DNA from: Avena insularis
Taxonomy: Eukaryota > Streptophyta > Magnoliopsida > Poales > Poaceae
Assembly (NCBI GenBank): GCA_023614405.1
Contig: CM042697.1
Location: 305,940,323 to 306,004,322 of the forward strand
Direction: 5' to 3'
Length of the DNA stretch: 64,000 bases
A program made the translations under genes and the position numbers. Shown here piece by piece: positions 12,500-24,634 of this stretch. Within the stretch, counting starts at the first letter, position 1, and every line of letters begins with the position of its first letter. The notes under the pieces are model-generated. The model worked only from the letters and a program-made list of their open reading frames with translations, did no database searches and was not told the origin of the DNA.

Positions 12500-13660
12500 G
12501 TCGAAAGTTGCAAGCTCTATTCCCCACTTTGTGACACGTCCTGTGGCATCGCAGTTGTTGATTATATCTCGCAGAGGAGCTGTGCTCACTACTGTGATCT
12601 TGTGCTCTTGAAAATAGTGTCATAGCTTTATGGATGCAAAGAACACTCCATAAGCTAGTTTTTGATGATGTGGATACCGTTGTTTTGATTCTGTCAGGAC
12701 CTCACTTAAATAATAAGTTGGCCGCTGCACCTTATGCTCGTGGCCTTCTTCCTCGCGCTCAAGTACTGTTATCATGCGTATGACCTTGTTGGTCACTGCA
12801 ATGTAGAGTAACATAGGTTCCTGAGGCTTTGGCGCTGTGAGAACTGGTGGATTTTAAAGCAAATCTTTCAAACTTTGTAGTGCAGTTTCAGCTTCTGGGG
12901 TCCAGACAAATTTATCGGTTTTCTTCAAGAGTTTATATAAAGTTGCGGCTCTTTCACCAAGCCGGCTGACGAACCGACTCACTGCTGCAATGCAACCAGT
13001 GAGACGATGTACATCCTTCAGGCAAGTCGGCCTGGTAATGTTTAAGATAGCCTTGATTTTGTCCCGATTTACCTCAATGCCTCACTCAGAGACGATGAAA
13101 CCTAACAATTTTCCGGCTGGAATTCCAAAGAAACACTTCTTCAGATTTAGCATCATGTTGAGTTTTCGTAGACGAGCAAACGTTTCATCCAAATCGGAAA
13201 TTAAAGTTTCCTTATTTTTGGACATAACTGCTATGTCGTCTACGTATACGTGGACGTTGCGTCCGATTTGGTTGTTGAGACAACGTTGCATGGTATGTTG
13301 ATTTGTTGCTCCTGCGTTCTTTAAGCCGAAAGGCATAGTTTTGTAGTAGAAGGTTCCGAAAGGAGTGACGAAGGACGTCTTAATTTGATCCGACTTTTTC
13401 ATCGGTATTTGGTAATATCCGGAATATGCGTCGAGAAAACAAAGTAATTCCGACCCTGCCGTTGAGTCGATAACTTGATCGATTCTTGGCAAAGTAAACG
13501 GATCTTTTGGGCATGCCTTGTTCAAAGCGGTATAATCAACACACATCCTTAAATCAATGGTGTCCTTTTTAGGGACGAGTACAGGATTTGCCACCCAATA
13601 TGTATGGATGACCTCTGTTATGAAATCCGCTAGCTCTAAGAAGGCTAATTCCTTTGATAA
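12500..13660 (-). pseudogene. E2 reverse transcriptase and RNase H (decayed)
   Basis: An open frame at 13082-13594 covers most of RT: ANPVLVPKK, RMCVDYTALNKACPKDPFTL, FLDAYSGYYQIPM, MPFGLKNAGAT and the intact active-site box VHVYVDDIAVMS. The thumb and RNase H continue leftward in pieces (KLLKKTDKFVWTPEAETAL, RPTYYLSEVL, YPHHQKLAYGV), broken by stops near 13080, 12850 and 12620. Catalytic YVDD is kept but the frame is not. Confidence 0.9.
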
Positions 13661-14420
13661 TTCTTTATGATTTTCATCACCAAACGTCGTAAGGACTGTT
13701 CGACGGGTTTAGCATCTGGGTACACATTAAGAGAGTGCTCGGCAAGTTCCCTAGGTACTCGGGTCATGTCAGATGGCTTCCATGAAAATATATCACTATT
13801 AGCTTTGAGGAACTCGACGAGCGCGCTTTCCTATGCATGGCCTAAGCCTACCCCTATGTTCGTCGTCTTGGAGGGATCATCTTCCTTCAGCGACGTCTTC
13901 TTCGTCTCTTCCGATGCCTTGAACTGCAAACTTGTCTTCAACATGTCGTTCTTCATAGCGGGCATCTCGGACGTATTGATGGTCTTCTTGATCTCCTGGT
14001 ACTCCTGGGCGTGCAGCACGGCTTCGGCAAAGGCAGCAGATCCTTCGTCGCACTCTCACGCCTTCCTCGGATTTCCTCGTACGGTGATTATGCCCTTTGG
14101 ACCTGGAAGTTTAATCATATTGTAGATGTAACAAGGGTGGGCCATGAACGCCTAGTAAGCCGGACGCCCGAAGATGGCGTGGTAAGCACTTTTGAACGGT
14201 ACCACCTCGAAGGAAAGTTGCTCGGTCCGGTAATTTTCTCGGGTTCCGAATGTCACGTCCAGAGTAATCTCACCTAGAGAATTTGCCTGTCTCCCTGGTA
14301 CAATGCCATGGAAAGTTACACTGTTGTAACTCAACTGGCTCTCGTGTAGCTTCATGCGGTGGAGTGTCTCGACGTAGAGAATGTTGATACTGCTCCCACC
14401 GTCCATGAGTGTTTATGAGA
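13661..14420 (-). pseudogene. E2 protease and protease-RT linker
   Basis: The protease is at 14152-14406, with active site MDGGSSINILYVETL and FEVVPFKSAYHAIFGRPAY near its end. Both motifs are typical of Tat-type proteases. The linker to RT (13831-14150) has a Lys/Glu-rich stretch and a segment FLKANSDIFSWKPSDMTRVP before RT. Stops flank the protease frame on both sides. Confidence 0.85.
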
Positions 14421-14499
14421 ACTCATAGCCATCAATAAGAGGATTGACGACTAGAGGATACTTGCCCCGACGGTGTGGTTTCCTCCGGTGATCTGAACG

Positions 14500-16740
14500 A
14501 TCAAAGGTGATAGTCACTTCTGACTAATCCAGGAATTGGGGGATAGCCGAAACCGTGGCATTGAGCTCACGAATAACCACCTTTTTGTCCTTAGCTGGTT
14601 GGGATCCAAGGAAGCATATGTATGCGTCTTTCTTGGTCGAAAAAGTATTCTTTCCATGCGACTTGGGTTCTGCGGTAGCTTCTGCCTCTTCCATGTCAGA
14701 ATCTTCCTTGGGCTCCTTTCCTTTCACGGAATTTTTCTTTCCTTTTTGTTGCTTGGCTTTATAGCCAGTGGATTCGTCTTTCTTGATGTCGTCATTGAAA
14801 CAACACTCGGCATTTGTATGGGTAGATCCTCCGTTACTATCCTAGTGGTGGACACAGGGATTATTGGCAATGTCAGCCCAGGTATAGGTTCTTCCGGGTT
14901 GTTGGTCTCCTATGCCCTGGATTCGGGAAGTTCCTCGGCCTTTACCACGGCCGCCTCCGCGCCCTCCTCGTCTTCTAGACCTGAACGTTGCGTTGACAGC
15001 TGCGTTGTCCGGAGCCGGATTTTCGTCTGAGTTGTTCTTGCACTTCTATGTTTGCTTTGGCTGTTTGACCGCATTGGGATTGGCCAGAATATTTAGCAGC
15101 CCTTCTGAATCTTCATCGGCATCAGCATATTTTCTTGTCGTCTCTATCATTTCTCCCAAATCTGTGACGTGGTCACGCTTCAGCATGTGACATAAAAGTC
15201 CGACTGGGAGTCCTGCAATAAAAGCTTCTATCATAGTTTGCTCATTTACTCCTTCGCAGGAGTTCTTCGTATCGATCCATCATCCGAGGTAATCTCGTCA
15301 AGTTTCTCCGGGTCTTCGGGTGCAACGCTGCAAGTCTTCGACTGTGCAGGGCCTCCTGTATGTTCCCTCGAAGTTTGAAAAGAAGGCACTTTGCATATCA
15401 TACCAGTTATGAATTGAATTCTCTAGTAGTTCATTGAGCCATGATCGAGCCGTCTTCCTCAACATCAGTGGGAGATATCAGACTGCAACCAGGCTGTTTC
15501 CTCCTTTGGTGATGCATCAAGCCTGGAAAAAATCTTGGAGCCAAGTATCTGGCCGAGCTGCGCCGCCATAGGGCTGAATTTTCTTAGCGATGCCAAAGTC
15601 AATCGGAAAATTTGTCTGACGTATACGTGGACCAAAGCACTTGGGTCCCACATACACATCTTATTCCTCGTACCGCCGCGCTTCTATGTTTGATTCGATG
15701 CGATGGCGAGCGTCGTTTGGCGAGAGTGATATGACCCTTGGAAGCTCGCGGCTTCTGCACGGTGGATTAGGATTTCTGCTTCTTCTCTCACCATTGCCGC
15801 CTCCACCCCTGCGGCTTCCGTGGCTACGGCGTGATCCTTCATGGTTGCTGCCAGGAGGCGATGGTGGCCCTTGTAGATTATTTCTGGCTGGGTTTCTTGG
15901 TGGTGGCGGTGGAGCCTCATTATGCTGACTCTGATGCCTATTTCTTCGGGCACCGTCCCTACTAGATTCAGGATGATCCGGATTGTCTCTTCATTCGGCG
16001 TTGCTAGCTGGACGGCTCGGTGGTGGCACCCTTATCCGATCTCGCTCCTCTCGCTGGCGGCGTATTTCTGAATCTTTTCTACAGCGATTATTTTACCGAC
16101 GATGGTCCTGATGAGTAACCATTGCCCTGATGGCGTCTTGGGCCGCAGCCGGAATAAATCTTGCCCAGTCACGCGTCGGCCGGCGAGAGTGGTTGTTGGA
16201 TCCGGTCTTGGAATTATCTTCTTCTCCATGGGGACGGTAGCGCTGAGCCGAATCCCTGCGGAGCCTTACTTCAGCGCTTTGGTCAGTGCTAGTGTGGCAA
16301 AACTTGAATTTTGAGGCCACCTTGCCACTAAACGATGCAGCCGTCTTGTGCTGCTTTAATCCTTTGTCCAGCAACACGACGCACTGCTAGACCTGCTGTG
16401 GAGATGGATTGTTGGCTAGGATGGCTCAAGATGCAGCAGCGTTTTCCACCGGCGTGCTGTAAACTCGGATCTTCTCTCCATCTTTTCCGTCGAATAGATT
16501 TTTGTGGATATCCGGATTCTTGTTTGCAAGAAACGGACCTCCCCTTGTTTTGTTTGGATGTCGCTTGAAATCTGACTGATATCTGGTAGGGTCACTGTCT
16601 AACTGTTATCTCATCTCGACAAGGCGTGCAGCCTCTTCAAGTAGAAACAAACAGTGCTTTTCTAGGTCCTCAGCCCTTTTCTCCAGTGCCTCCGGCATAA
16701 GATCCGAAGCCGTTGGGTTTGGAATTGTGAGAGCATCTCC
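14500..16740 (-). pseudogene. E2 gag (decayed)
   Basis: Gag is readable in fragments. The capsid region begins near 15600 (FPIDFGIAKK) and contains QILGSKIFSRLDASP. It continues through frame changes to IEAFIAGLPVGLL and EMIETTRKYADADEDSEG (15046-15234). The nucleocapsid region is basic (an RRRGGRGGRGKGRG stretch near 14980). It is followed by NAECCFNDDIKK and an acidic segment at 14524-14727. Upstream (15690-16740) are low-complexity Arg/Ser-rich frames with many stops. Identification rests on motif order relative to the protease and on resemblance to grass Tat gag. Confidence 0.72.
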
Positions 16741-17890
16741 GTAGATTTCGCGTGCACCCTTGGTGAAAACGTGTCCATCCACAGGAGGTAAGATCAGGGT
16801 GGGATTAATCGGATCTCCGTCCAGATTTTACATCTCGATCTCTTCATCACTTTTTCTTCCTTGGTTTCCTCGACGTCCGGCTCTGCCGGAGTCGGGTTCT
16901 TCTTCTTCTTCTTCTTCTTTGACCTCCCAGTAGCTTTAACTTGCGTACCAATGGCAAAGACAGCTTTCGGTCCGATACCGGGGGATAAACTTCCGTCAGC
17001 ACTTTCCGTCATGGTTGGATTATAGACCTCAGAGGAATCTCCGGTGTCCATGTCATCCTGCGGGGTGTAGCTTTCATCCATGCTATCATATGGACTAGGA
17101 GGAGTTTCCGGCTCACCTAGCGTTTGTGTGGAGACGTGTTGCTACTCGTACTCCTCTATCTCCTTGTCGAAGTCTCGAAGTTCCTGTGACGTGATTGACT
17201 CTGTTGGGGAGCCAGGTAAGTCGGTGTTTTCTTCGATTGCGTCTAGCACCGAGTCGCTACCAGCTCCAGCATCGATAGTGTCAGATCCAGTGCTTATGTG
17301 GCACAAGAAATAGTGCTTCTTCTTGTTCATGTTCTTGAAGTAGTGGCACAGCTGGGTTTGTGCCTCCTCCATCTCAAAGTTCTCCATGATGTTGGCGATT
17401 GCTTCGTAATCGATGTAGGGGCGCTTCATCATCTCCTTCATCCTGTGCTTCAAGGGTAGTTTTTCTGTGACGATGTCTGGTAACCGTAGCGGATATATTC
17501 TTCATCCTGTATCCAATCTCATCTGGGAGATCAGATCCGGATTTTACTTCCACCTCTTTTTCCACTACAGGAGTGGGCTGGGTGGGTTCGATTTTCTCTG
17601 GGACCTTGAAATCTTCCGCCTCTGCGGACAAAGTAGATCTGGATTTTTCTTCCGCCATGGTCATCACCTCAAGGGTGGGTTGGGAGGGTTCAGCGAAACC
17701 AAGATAAATGTCGATCTCGCCGATTGACATGATTGTGTAGGTCGCCACGGGCCTGGAAGCCGGAATCCAAGTCTCATCTAGGAGGATGAGAGGGACATCG
17801 CTGGCATAGACCACGCGACCCATGGCGATTATTTTGCCGATTCCTGCATGTGCAGATTCCGCCTGGAATGATGCTCCAAAAGTCACCTGC
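16741..17890 (-). CDS. E2 5' leader open frames, unknown
   Basis: Between the primer-binding site and gag there are leftward open frames at 17374-17907 (178 codons if TTG is the start) and 16794-17081 (Ser/Glu-rich with a run of seven Lys). The first has no ATG at its beginning and reads straight through the primer-binding site. Frames further on include FEMEEAQTQLCHYFKNM. I do not recognise a function. Gag leader sequence is the simplest reading. A CTT repeat at about 16896-16920 encodes the Lys run. Confidence 0.4.
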
Positions 17891-17907
17891 CCCACGGTGG
17901 GCGCCAA
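17891..17907 (-). other. E2 primer-binding site
   Basis: On the minus strand TTGGCGCCCACCGTGGGG starts just after the LTR end at 17909. This is the expected site for a tRNA primer, and the TGGCGCC core is common in Tat elements. I do not assign the tRNA. Confidence 0.7.
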
Positions 17908-17908
17908 C

Positions 17909-18422
17909 TATCGTCGGATTATCGACAAGTACGCCATAGGGGGTCCTAGTGGCGTTGGAAAGAAGGGGTGTGAGACGTCGGATGTTCCAGGAGCGGTGAG
18001 CACAAGTTTACACAGGTTCAGATCCGACTGCGGTGATCGGATCCTCCTCCTGCTAGCAACCTAGTAATATATCGGCGTAAGCCGTATGTTACAGCGGATT
18101 ACAAGAGAGGTTTGCCTGTGCGAGTTGGTTGTGGTTATTGGTGCCCTAAAGGCTCCCATAGGGCCAGTTTATATAGTCACCGGGGCCTAGAGTTAGAGGG
18201 AGAGACATATCCGGCTACATTACAAAGTCGGTAACTAGTACAACTTGGACTACAAGTAATACTACAGGCCTAAGTCGGTAACTCTTCTGGGCCTCGTTGT
18301 AGCCGGAACTGGCTCCTCCTCTTTAACTGACCGGGCCTCCCGTGAAGCAAAGCTCTAACCCATTATTGGGCCACCCTGGTCAGTGAGTCCTATGGGTATA
18401 CCCGGAAAGTATATCCCCAACA
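17909..18422 (-). repeat. E2 5' LTR
   Basis: 514 bp partner of 5805-6318. Its left terminal TG has become TA. It contains the conserved TATATAAA (minus strand, 18168-18175) and drives leftward transcription of E2. Confidence 0.93.
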
Positions 18423-18427
18423 TTGGG

Positions 18428-19149
18428 CCTTGGTGGTGCATGGTTGAAGTAATTGGGATTGCCATTGTGATAATGGTTATTGCCTCCTGGTCTTAGTTTT
18501 CCTCCACTATGATTGGGAAAGTTCGGGCGTGACACAGGTGGCCTATTGGTCCTTGGTGCAAATCCAGCAGATGAACTGGGGCGATACTTTGGGGTATGGT
18601 GGGGTCCAGGTTGATGCATCATGCAACGCTTATGGTTCTTAGTAGCTTGATTGATCTTTCCTTCCATCTGGATTGTTGAATCCACTAAAGCTTCTAGATC
18701 AGCAAACGGGATATTGACTAGCACCGTCTGCATCTCATCATGCAGACCATTCAAAAATCTCTCCTTCTTCTTGGCTTCAGTACCAATCTCATCAGGGGCA
18801 TACCTAGACAGAGATAGAAATATGTCATGGTACTCTACCACAGTCATCCTTCCCTGTTTCAGTTCCTTGAATTCATCACTCATCTGCAGAATCAATCCAG
18901 GTGGCACATGGGTTCTGCTGAACTTGAGTTTGAATTCATCCGAAGTCATCATCTGTCCTCCATTCATGGTATAGTGCTATTCCACCATGCTCTTATAGAA
19001 CCCTCCAGATAGTGGGTGGCAAAAAGTACTTTCTCTGCCTCATCTACTCCGGCAAATTCCAAATTGTTCTCCATAGTGTGCAGCCAATCATCGACATCTA
19101 AGGGCTCTTCTGACTTACTAAAGATAGGGGGATTGGTGTTCTAGAAGTT
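18428..19149 (-). pseudogene. E1 gag, upstream part
   Basis: Chromovirus gag resuming after E2. From the right it reads PIFSKSEEPLDVDDWLHTME, VLFATHYLEGSIRAWWNS, then after a one-base frame change near 18970 the 195-codon frame MNGGQMMTSDEFKLKF. That frame continues through HVPPGLILQMSDEFKELKQG, MTVVEYHDIFLSLSRYAP and RFLNGLHDEMQTVL, the standard retrotransposon gag domain. It ends in a Pro/Asn/His-rich linker (to about 18428) that would lead into the zinc knuckle at 5740. Its start is cut off at 19149 by element A. Confidence 0.85.
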
Positions 19150-20719
19150 TGATACGTCGTAAAAGTATCTATAATTTTTGATGTTCCATGCTTGTTTAGT
19201 ATCTACTTTGCTTTGTTTTGTCTACACTTTGAGGTGTTTTTATATGTTTTTCTAGACTAACCTATTAACAAGATGCCACAGTGCTAGTTGCCTGTTTTCT
19301 TCTGTTTTTGGTTGCAAAAAAGGCAGAAAATCAATATTCTCGGAATTGGATGGGACAAAAGCCAAAGTCAATATTTTACGGTGGGGAACACGGACCCAGA
19401 ATACGAGACGGAGGGGAGCCACCAGGGAGCCACACCCCCTAGCCGCGCGGCTAACCCTAGCCCACGCCTGGGGGGTGCGGACGCCCTGGCTGCCCCCCTG
19501 TCTCGCCTCTTCGCCTATAAAGACCCGTTGATACTAAAACCCTAAGTACCCGATCAATATTCCACGAAACAGTCTGTAGCCGCCGCCACCATCATCCCTA
19601 GATCGGGGGGATCTGAAGATATTCTCGGCACCCTGCCGAAGGGGAGATCATCCTGGAGGCATTCTTCTTCATCATGCCAGCCTCCGGTATGAAGTGTGAG
19701 TAGTTCCACCTTGGACTACGGGTCCATGTAGAAGCTAGATGGTTGTATATCCTCCTTTGTGCTACCATGTTTAGATCTTGTGATCACTGTTAATTATCAA
19801 GATTGTCTATTTGTAATCATACATGTTGTGTTTGCGGGGATCCGATGGATACTAAGATTACTATGTCATATAGATTAATGGTTTTGTCTTATTGATTCTA
19901 TCATGTCTGTGTTGTTTGTGATCTTGCATGCTCTCCGTTTCTAGTAGCTATCTTGGCCAAGTAGATGCTAGTGACTCCAAGAGGGGGTATTTATGCTCGA
20001 TAGTGGGTTCATGCCTCTATTTAATCTAAGGGAAGTGACAAAAATCTATAAGGTTGTAGATGTGTTGTTACTACTAGGGAGAAAACAACAGTCTCTTGTT
20101 CATGGAACAAGTGGATTGTTTACCTTACACACTTTGCTTAAAGCAGTTATCCATTTCTTGCAACTTAATACTGGAGGGGGTTCGGATGATAACCTGAAGG
20201 TGGATTACTAGTCATAGATGCAGTTGGATGGAGGTCTATGTATCTTGTTGTATTTCCCAATCGAATCTCATAGGATCATGAATGTCTAGTATTGCATTTT
20301 TATGCCTTGTTCAATTCTGTCAATTGCCCTGCTGTAATTTGTTTACCCAGCATGCCATGTTTGTTTATCTTAAGGAGAACACCTCTAGTGAACTATGGAC
20401 CCCGGTCCAATCTTTACCATTAATACATCTTCCACTTTTCCTGTTTACTTTCTGCAAACCACTATTACATTCCACACCATACAGTTAATCCTTTGTTTTT
20501 GGCAAACCGGTGAGATTGACAACCTCACTGTACGTTGGGGAAAGTCTTGAGTTTGTGTTGTGCAGGTTTCAAGTTGCTAGAAACACCTTTGAGTCGTTTC
20601 CTTCCTCGTACTGGTTCGATAACCTTGGTTTCTTACTGAGGGAAAAACTTGCTTCTGTACTCATCATACCTTCCTCTTGGGTCTCCCAACGAAGCTCTAC
20701 AGTGATCTGAGCCGCATCA
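19150..20719 (+). repeat. Element A 5' LTR
   Basis: Runs from TGATACGTCG to GCCGCATCA. It aligns throughout with the B LTR (32966-34536, 1571 bp). It has a TATA box TATAAAG at 19516-19522, in the same relative place as in B and in the A 3' LTR. Confidence 0.87.
19516..19522 (+). promoter_or_regulatory. TATA box, element A 5' LTR
   Basis: TATAAAG in the context CGCCTATAAAGACCC. The homologous site is TATATAA in B (33333) and TATAAAA in the A 3' LTR (24537). Confidence 0.55.
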
Positions 20720-20729
20720 AGCCTTTTTC

Positions 20730-20748
20730 TGGCGCCTATGTCAGGGAG
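20730..20748 (+). other. Element A primer-binding site (mutated)
   Basis: TGGCGCC followed by TATGTCAGGGAG, ten bases after the LTR end. The C copy keeps TGGCGCCGTTGCCGGGG, so this copy has drifted. Confidence 0.65.
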
Positions 20749-20937
20749 GCTAAGGAGGGCTTCACAAGGGGAGTCCTTCACAACCTTTCTCTTTACTTTG
20801 TTTTTGTTTTGCTTAGATTCTTTTACTTGGTTTTGTTTGCCTCTTTTTATCAAAAACTCCAAAAAAAAATTAGTCTTGTTTGGTTTGCTTTCTCCTATCA
20901 AAAACACAAAAAAATTAGTTCCTCCTCTAGTTGCTAC

Positions 20938-21307
20938 CATGTCTAAGTTTTGCCTTATGCCTAAAGATATCTATGAGTCTTTGAATCTTTGGGGAATTTC
21001 TGAAGGAGGAGAAGAAATATCTCTTACCAATAATACAACTTTATTACCCATTGGAATAGTTGAAGGTGTGTTTACAAAAATCTCAGGGAAAGTGGTGTCT
21101 ACTGATTATCTTGTTATTGAATGTGTAGGAAAAGGACAAATTACACTTGGAAGATCCCTGCTGAAACACCTTGGAGCAATAATAGATGTGGGAAAAGGCA
21201 TTATGCATTTTGCTTCTCCAATAAGAAATCATATATTCCCTAATGAGAAGAATAGAGGTAAGAAAGGTAGGAACAAGAAAGTTGGTGTTAATGCTTCTTC
21301 ATTTTAA
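20938..21307 (+). pseudogene. Element A protease-like remnant of gag-PR
   Basis: About 120 codons homologous to the C-terminal part of the B frame (35215-35593): LPIGIVEGVFTKISGKVVST, DYLVIECVGKGQITLGRSLL and IIDVGKGIMHF. It is related to the protease end of Athila-type gag-PR. Compared with B it lacks 463 bp between two copies of CATGTCT, which removes the whole gag segment. The protease active site is not present. Confidence 0.7.
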
Positions 21308-24084
21308 AATACTTGATTCTTGCTTCTTGTTCCTAACTTAAAGGCGTTAAAGAAAAGTACTTACTAGGAGATAACCCAAAAGTTTTCTTGAGTCTTGTAA
21401 GTTATTACCTCAGTAATGACCTCTCATTATACCTTTTGTGTGGTTTTTGTGCCAAGAATAACCTCTAATGAGAGAGAAGTAAGATTTGGGGAAGTTGCTA
21501 TCTCAAAACAGATTTTTGTGCTTCACTGTAAAAATTCTTGAAATCTCTCTATATGTCGAATTGATCTGTAAGTTTCTGAATAAATCGCCCAGGTTGTTAC
21601 CAAACTTTCGTTAGTTCAACACTTTTTTATTTGAGCAACATACGATCTTCGAAAAAATCGGTTTCTACCTGCTGGTCTGTTTTGACAGATTTCTACCATT
21701 ATTTGCATTTGCTTCTTATTGATTCCTTTTTGGGTTCTTTTTGTAAAATTGAGCTTTTTTAGGGAATTTATACAGTAACTTGTGTTTTTAGTGAAAGTTT
21801 TTCTGTTCTAAAACAGAAATCCAAATGTCTATTATCTTTTGAATACACTAATATTGCTAATGAAGATTGTGTGAAGTTTTGTATGAAGGAAAATTTTCAG
21901 GTGTAGAGAAAGAATGATGTAATGAGATGAATAACGGATAAAAGCTCAATCTTGGGGATACCACCCCATGTGACCCCAAGAAATATTGAAGAGGTACAAG
22001 CATCAAAGTTTGGGGATGCCCAAGGCATACCCTTCTTCATCAATAAAAATCTCAAGTCTTTCTAGACACTTTGTTTTTATTGTTTCATGCACTATTGTGT
22101 TGTTCTTGGAGCGTATTAGTTTTAGTTTTTGGTTTTAGTTTTCTTGAATAAATAGTTCGGACCCCCTTTCTTGCTGTGCTGTTCCAGATAAGTTGATTGG
22201 TGTTGGAGAGGAGTAGAATGTTCTTGCTTGAGTAGTACAAGAGAAGCTTGCTTTGACTATGACTTAGGCTTTATCATGCCATTCTAGATGTTGTTTTGAC
22301 CTTATGCTTAGTGATTATTGCTGTTTCATGACTTGTTCCAGACAATTGGGATTGATTAATATGCCTTGAAAGAATCATGTGTTGTTTTAGCATACAAAAG
22401 CATAGTATTGTGGTATTCTCCTTTGATTCTTTGTTTGGGTTGACTTGGCACATGCTCACACCATGCATGACTATGAACAAGTCACCATAGCCTCTATGAT
22501 CATTTATTCCTTGACTTGTAGTACCACTTTATGCTTTGATTAGTAATGTTTTGTCGCTCTGCATGATTATGGCCATTATTGCTCTCTTAGTTGGTCGCTC
22601 CCAGTCTTTTGCTAGCCTCCACTTGTATGAGTAAGCTCTACTCATGCATCCAACTCCCAAGAAATCAAGTTGTTCCAAAGTGTCCACTATAAATTCCTAT
22701 GCATGGTGTGTTACACCATTTCAAGTATATTCTTGTTTTCATCTATGTTCCAATTAAAAAGTATTTTGTTATGTGAAAACTTAGTGATTAAAGCTCTCAT
22801 GAGCTTGATGGCACACTTTATTTTCCTTTCCCGTAAAAAACTTGAACCATTGTGTCATCTATATTGTATATGCTTGCACTTATACGTTGGAATTAGCAGA
22901 ACCGTGCTATCACGAGGAACACTTTCAACATTGCAATTGTACATTGTACACAGTTGATATCATGCTCTTTTTTATCGATATCGTCGGTGTGAAATGAAAG
23001 GAGAGCTTGTAAGTCCATGGAGTTATGTATGTGTATTAGAGAAACTCCTGGGCCGCTAGCCTAAGCCATGCCTAATCACGGTGGAAACTTGCAGCATCAC
23101 TATAATGAGCAATCTATGAAGCATTCTTCTTATAAAAAAGGAGATAGAAAAAGAGATTGAGCAAAAGAAAAAAATATGATAAAAGAGGAAAGAGAGAAAA
23201 AAGCACCATTTTCCCAGGGTAAATAAGAAAATTGCTGAGATGCTCATTGTCTGCTTGCCTTGTCATTTTGATTATGGGATAGCTCATGTATCATGTCCAA
23301 GGGGTACCCCGTTGGCAGTTCTCTATGATAGACATGTACTTACAATGACAAGAACTTGCAAGTAACTAAACTTGAGTAGCATGAGGAGCGGTCCTCGTAT
23401 TCAAGGGACATGAGATTGCCAACTTATACTTTGTCAAGCATATACTCCATAGTTTGTTCACTTTAACCGTAATCACTTCAATATGATTATGATAGGGGCA
23501 ATGAGGGCTGAAAGCTAACAAGTACCATAATTTTTGGAAGCTCTTTATGAAACTTGAAATCCCTGATTCCCTTTATGAAGGGCCTTTCTTCCACTATTAT
23601 ATTGAGTATCCACCTTCTATCCTTAGGCACTAGTTAAGAGAGCATAGTTACCATTCTTATTTCTATGTGCATTGTAACAAAAATTATTGATTGATGCATA
23701 TTGTTGATATTGCTTGTTCTTGTGCTATTTGTATCTGGGCACTCTTCTGAACTTTGAAGGTGTCATATGCATCTATTTGCTACTCCATGAGGGACAAGCT
23801 AAATGCCACTATGCCATGTTATCTATATGTGAAACAAACAAACATCTTTCAATGCATGTTATTCATGATCTTTGTTTGTAACCTTTCATGTTGCATGCAT
23901 AGTTACTTTTTCTTACTGTTAGAACTCCAGCTTTCATGCTCATGTTTAGAATAGTTTTTTGATCCCATATTTCAATTCTTGCAAATGGTTTGATCTTGGT
24001 TTTGATGGTGCATGTCACCTCAAAAATTATTCTTTTTATCACTTACCTACTCGAGGACGAGAAGGAGTTAAGCTTGGGGATTCT
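21308..24084 (+). other. Element A non-coding interior
   Basis: 2.8 kb without a coding frame, closely similar to 35594-38240 (B) and to the reverse complement of 38251-40867 (C). It ends in the polypurine tract AGCTTGGGGATTC just before the 3' LTR at 24085. Since three copies keep it, it may carry packaging or structural signals for the RNA, but that is inference. Confidence 0.75.
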
Positions 24085-24634
24085 TGATACGGCGGAAACG
24101 TATCTATAATTTTTGATGCTCCATGCTTGTTTTGTATCATTTGTCTTATGTTTTGTCTACACTTTGAGGTATTTTTATATGTTTTTCTAGAGTAACCTAT
24201 TAACAAGATGCCACAGTGCAAGTTGCCTGTTTTCTTCTGTTTTTGGTTCCAGAAATGGCAGAAAATAAATATTCTCAGAATTGGACGGGACAAAAGCCAA
24301 AGTCAATATTTTATCGTGGGCAACACGGAGCCAGAATACGATACGGAGGGGAGGAAATATTCTCGGAATTGGACGGGACAAAAGCCAAAGTCAATATTTT
24401 ATCGGAACGAACACAAAGACCGAAGGAGAGACGGAGGGGAGCCATAGGGCGACCGCACCCCCAGGTGCAGGCCCAACCTAGGCCGCACCAAGGCAGGGTG
24501 TGTGCCCTGGCCGCCCTCCTACCTCGCCTCTTTGCCTATAAAATCCCCCTGATGCCAAAACCATAAGTACCAGATCATATCTCCATGAAACAGTCAGTAG
24601 TCGCCGCCACCATCGTCCTTAGATAAGGGGGATC
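24085..24634 (+). repeat. Element A 3' LTR, first 550 bp
   Basis: Starts TGATACGGCGG after the polypurine tract. It matches the 5' LTR up to GGGGGATCT at about 24630, then sequence changes to the next repeat (TGTTACATTGCGACGG). It carries an 88-bp tandem duplication (copies starting at 24267 and 24355) absent from the other LTRs. TATA box at 24537-24543. Confidence 0.82.

Larger units (their letters stand above)
5805..18422 (-). mobile_element. E2: complete Tat-lineage Ty3/gypsy element
   Basis: A 12.6-kb LTR retrotransposon on the minus strand, inserted in the gag of E1. It has two 514-bp LTRs (5805-6318 and 17909-18422), a primer-binding site, a gag-PR-RT-RH-aRNH-IN order reading leftward, and a polypurine tract. 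The flanks GTGGG (5800-5804) and TTGGG (18423-18427) fit a 5-bp target duplication with one mismatch. The second, archaeal-type RNase H after RT/RNase H, and a large gene on the opposite strand between pol and the 3' LTR, are hallmarks of the Tat lineage (Retand/RIRE2/Grande-like). Pol is broken by many stops. I count about 44 differences between the LTRs (about 8.6%), so it is not recent. Confidence 0.9.
19150..24634 (+). mobile_element. Element A: Athila-related non-autonomous LTR element (3' LTR cut)
   Basis: Plus-strand element inserted in the gag of E1. It has a 5' LTR of 1570 bp, a primer-binding site at 20730, one short coding frame, 2.8 kb of non-coding interior, a polypurine tract, and a 3' LTR broken at about 24634 by the next repeat. 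The LTR family (TGATACG start, TGGCGCC-type primer site, long non-coding 3' interior) resembles the abundant Sabrina/WHAM-like, Athila-related grass elements. There is no RT or integrase. The matching target duplication should lie outside the window. Confidence 0.8.

Noticed and set aside
16896..16920. CTT microsatellite
   Set aside because: A short simple repeat within E2 coding for a Lys run; not remarkable alone.
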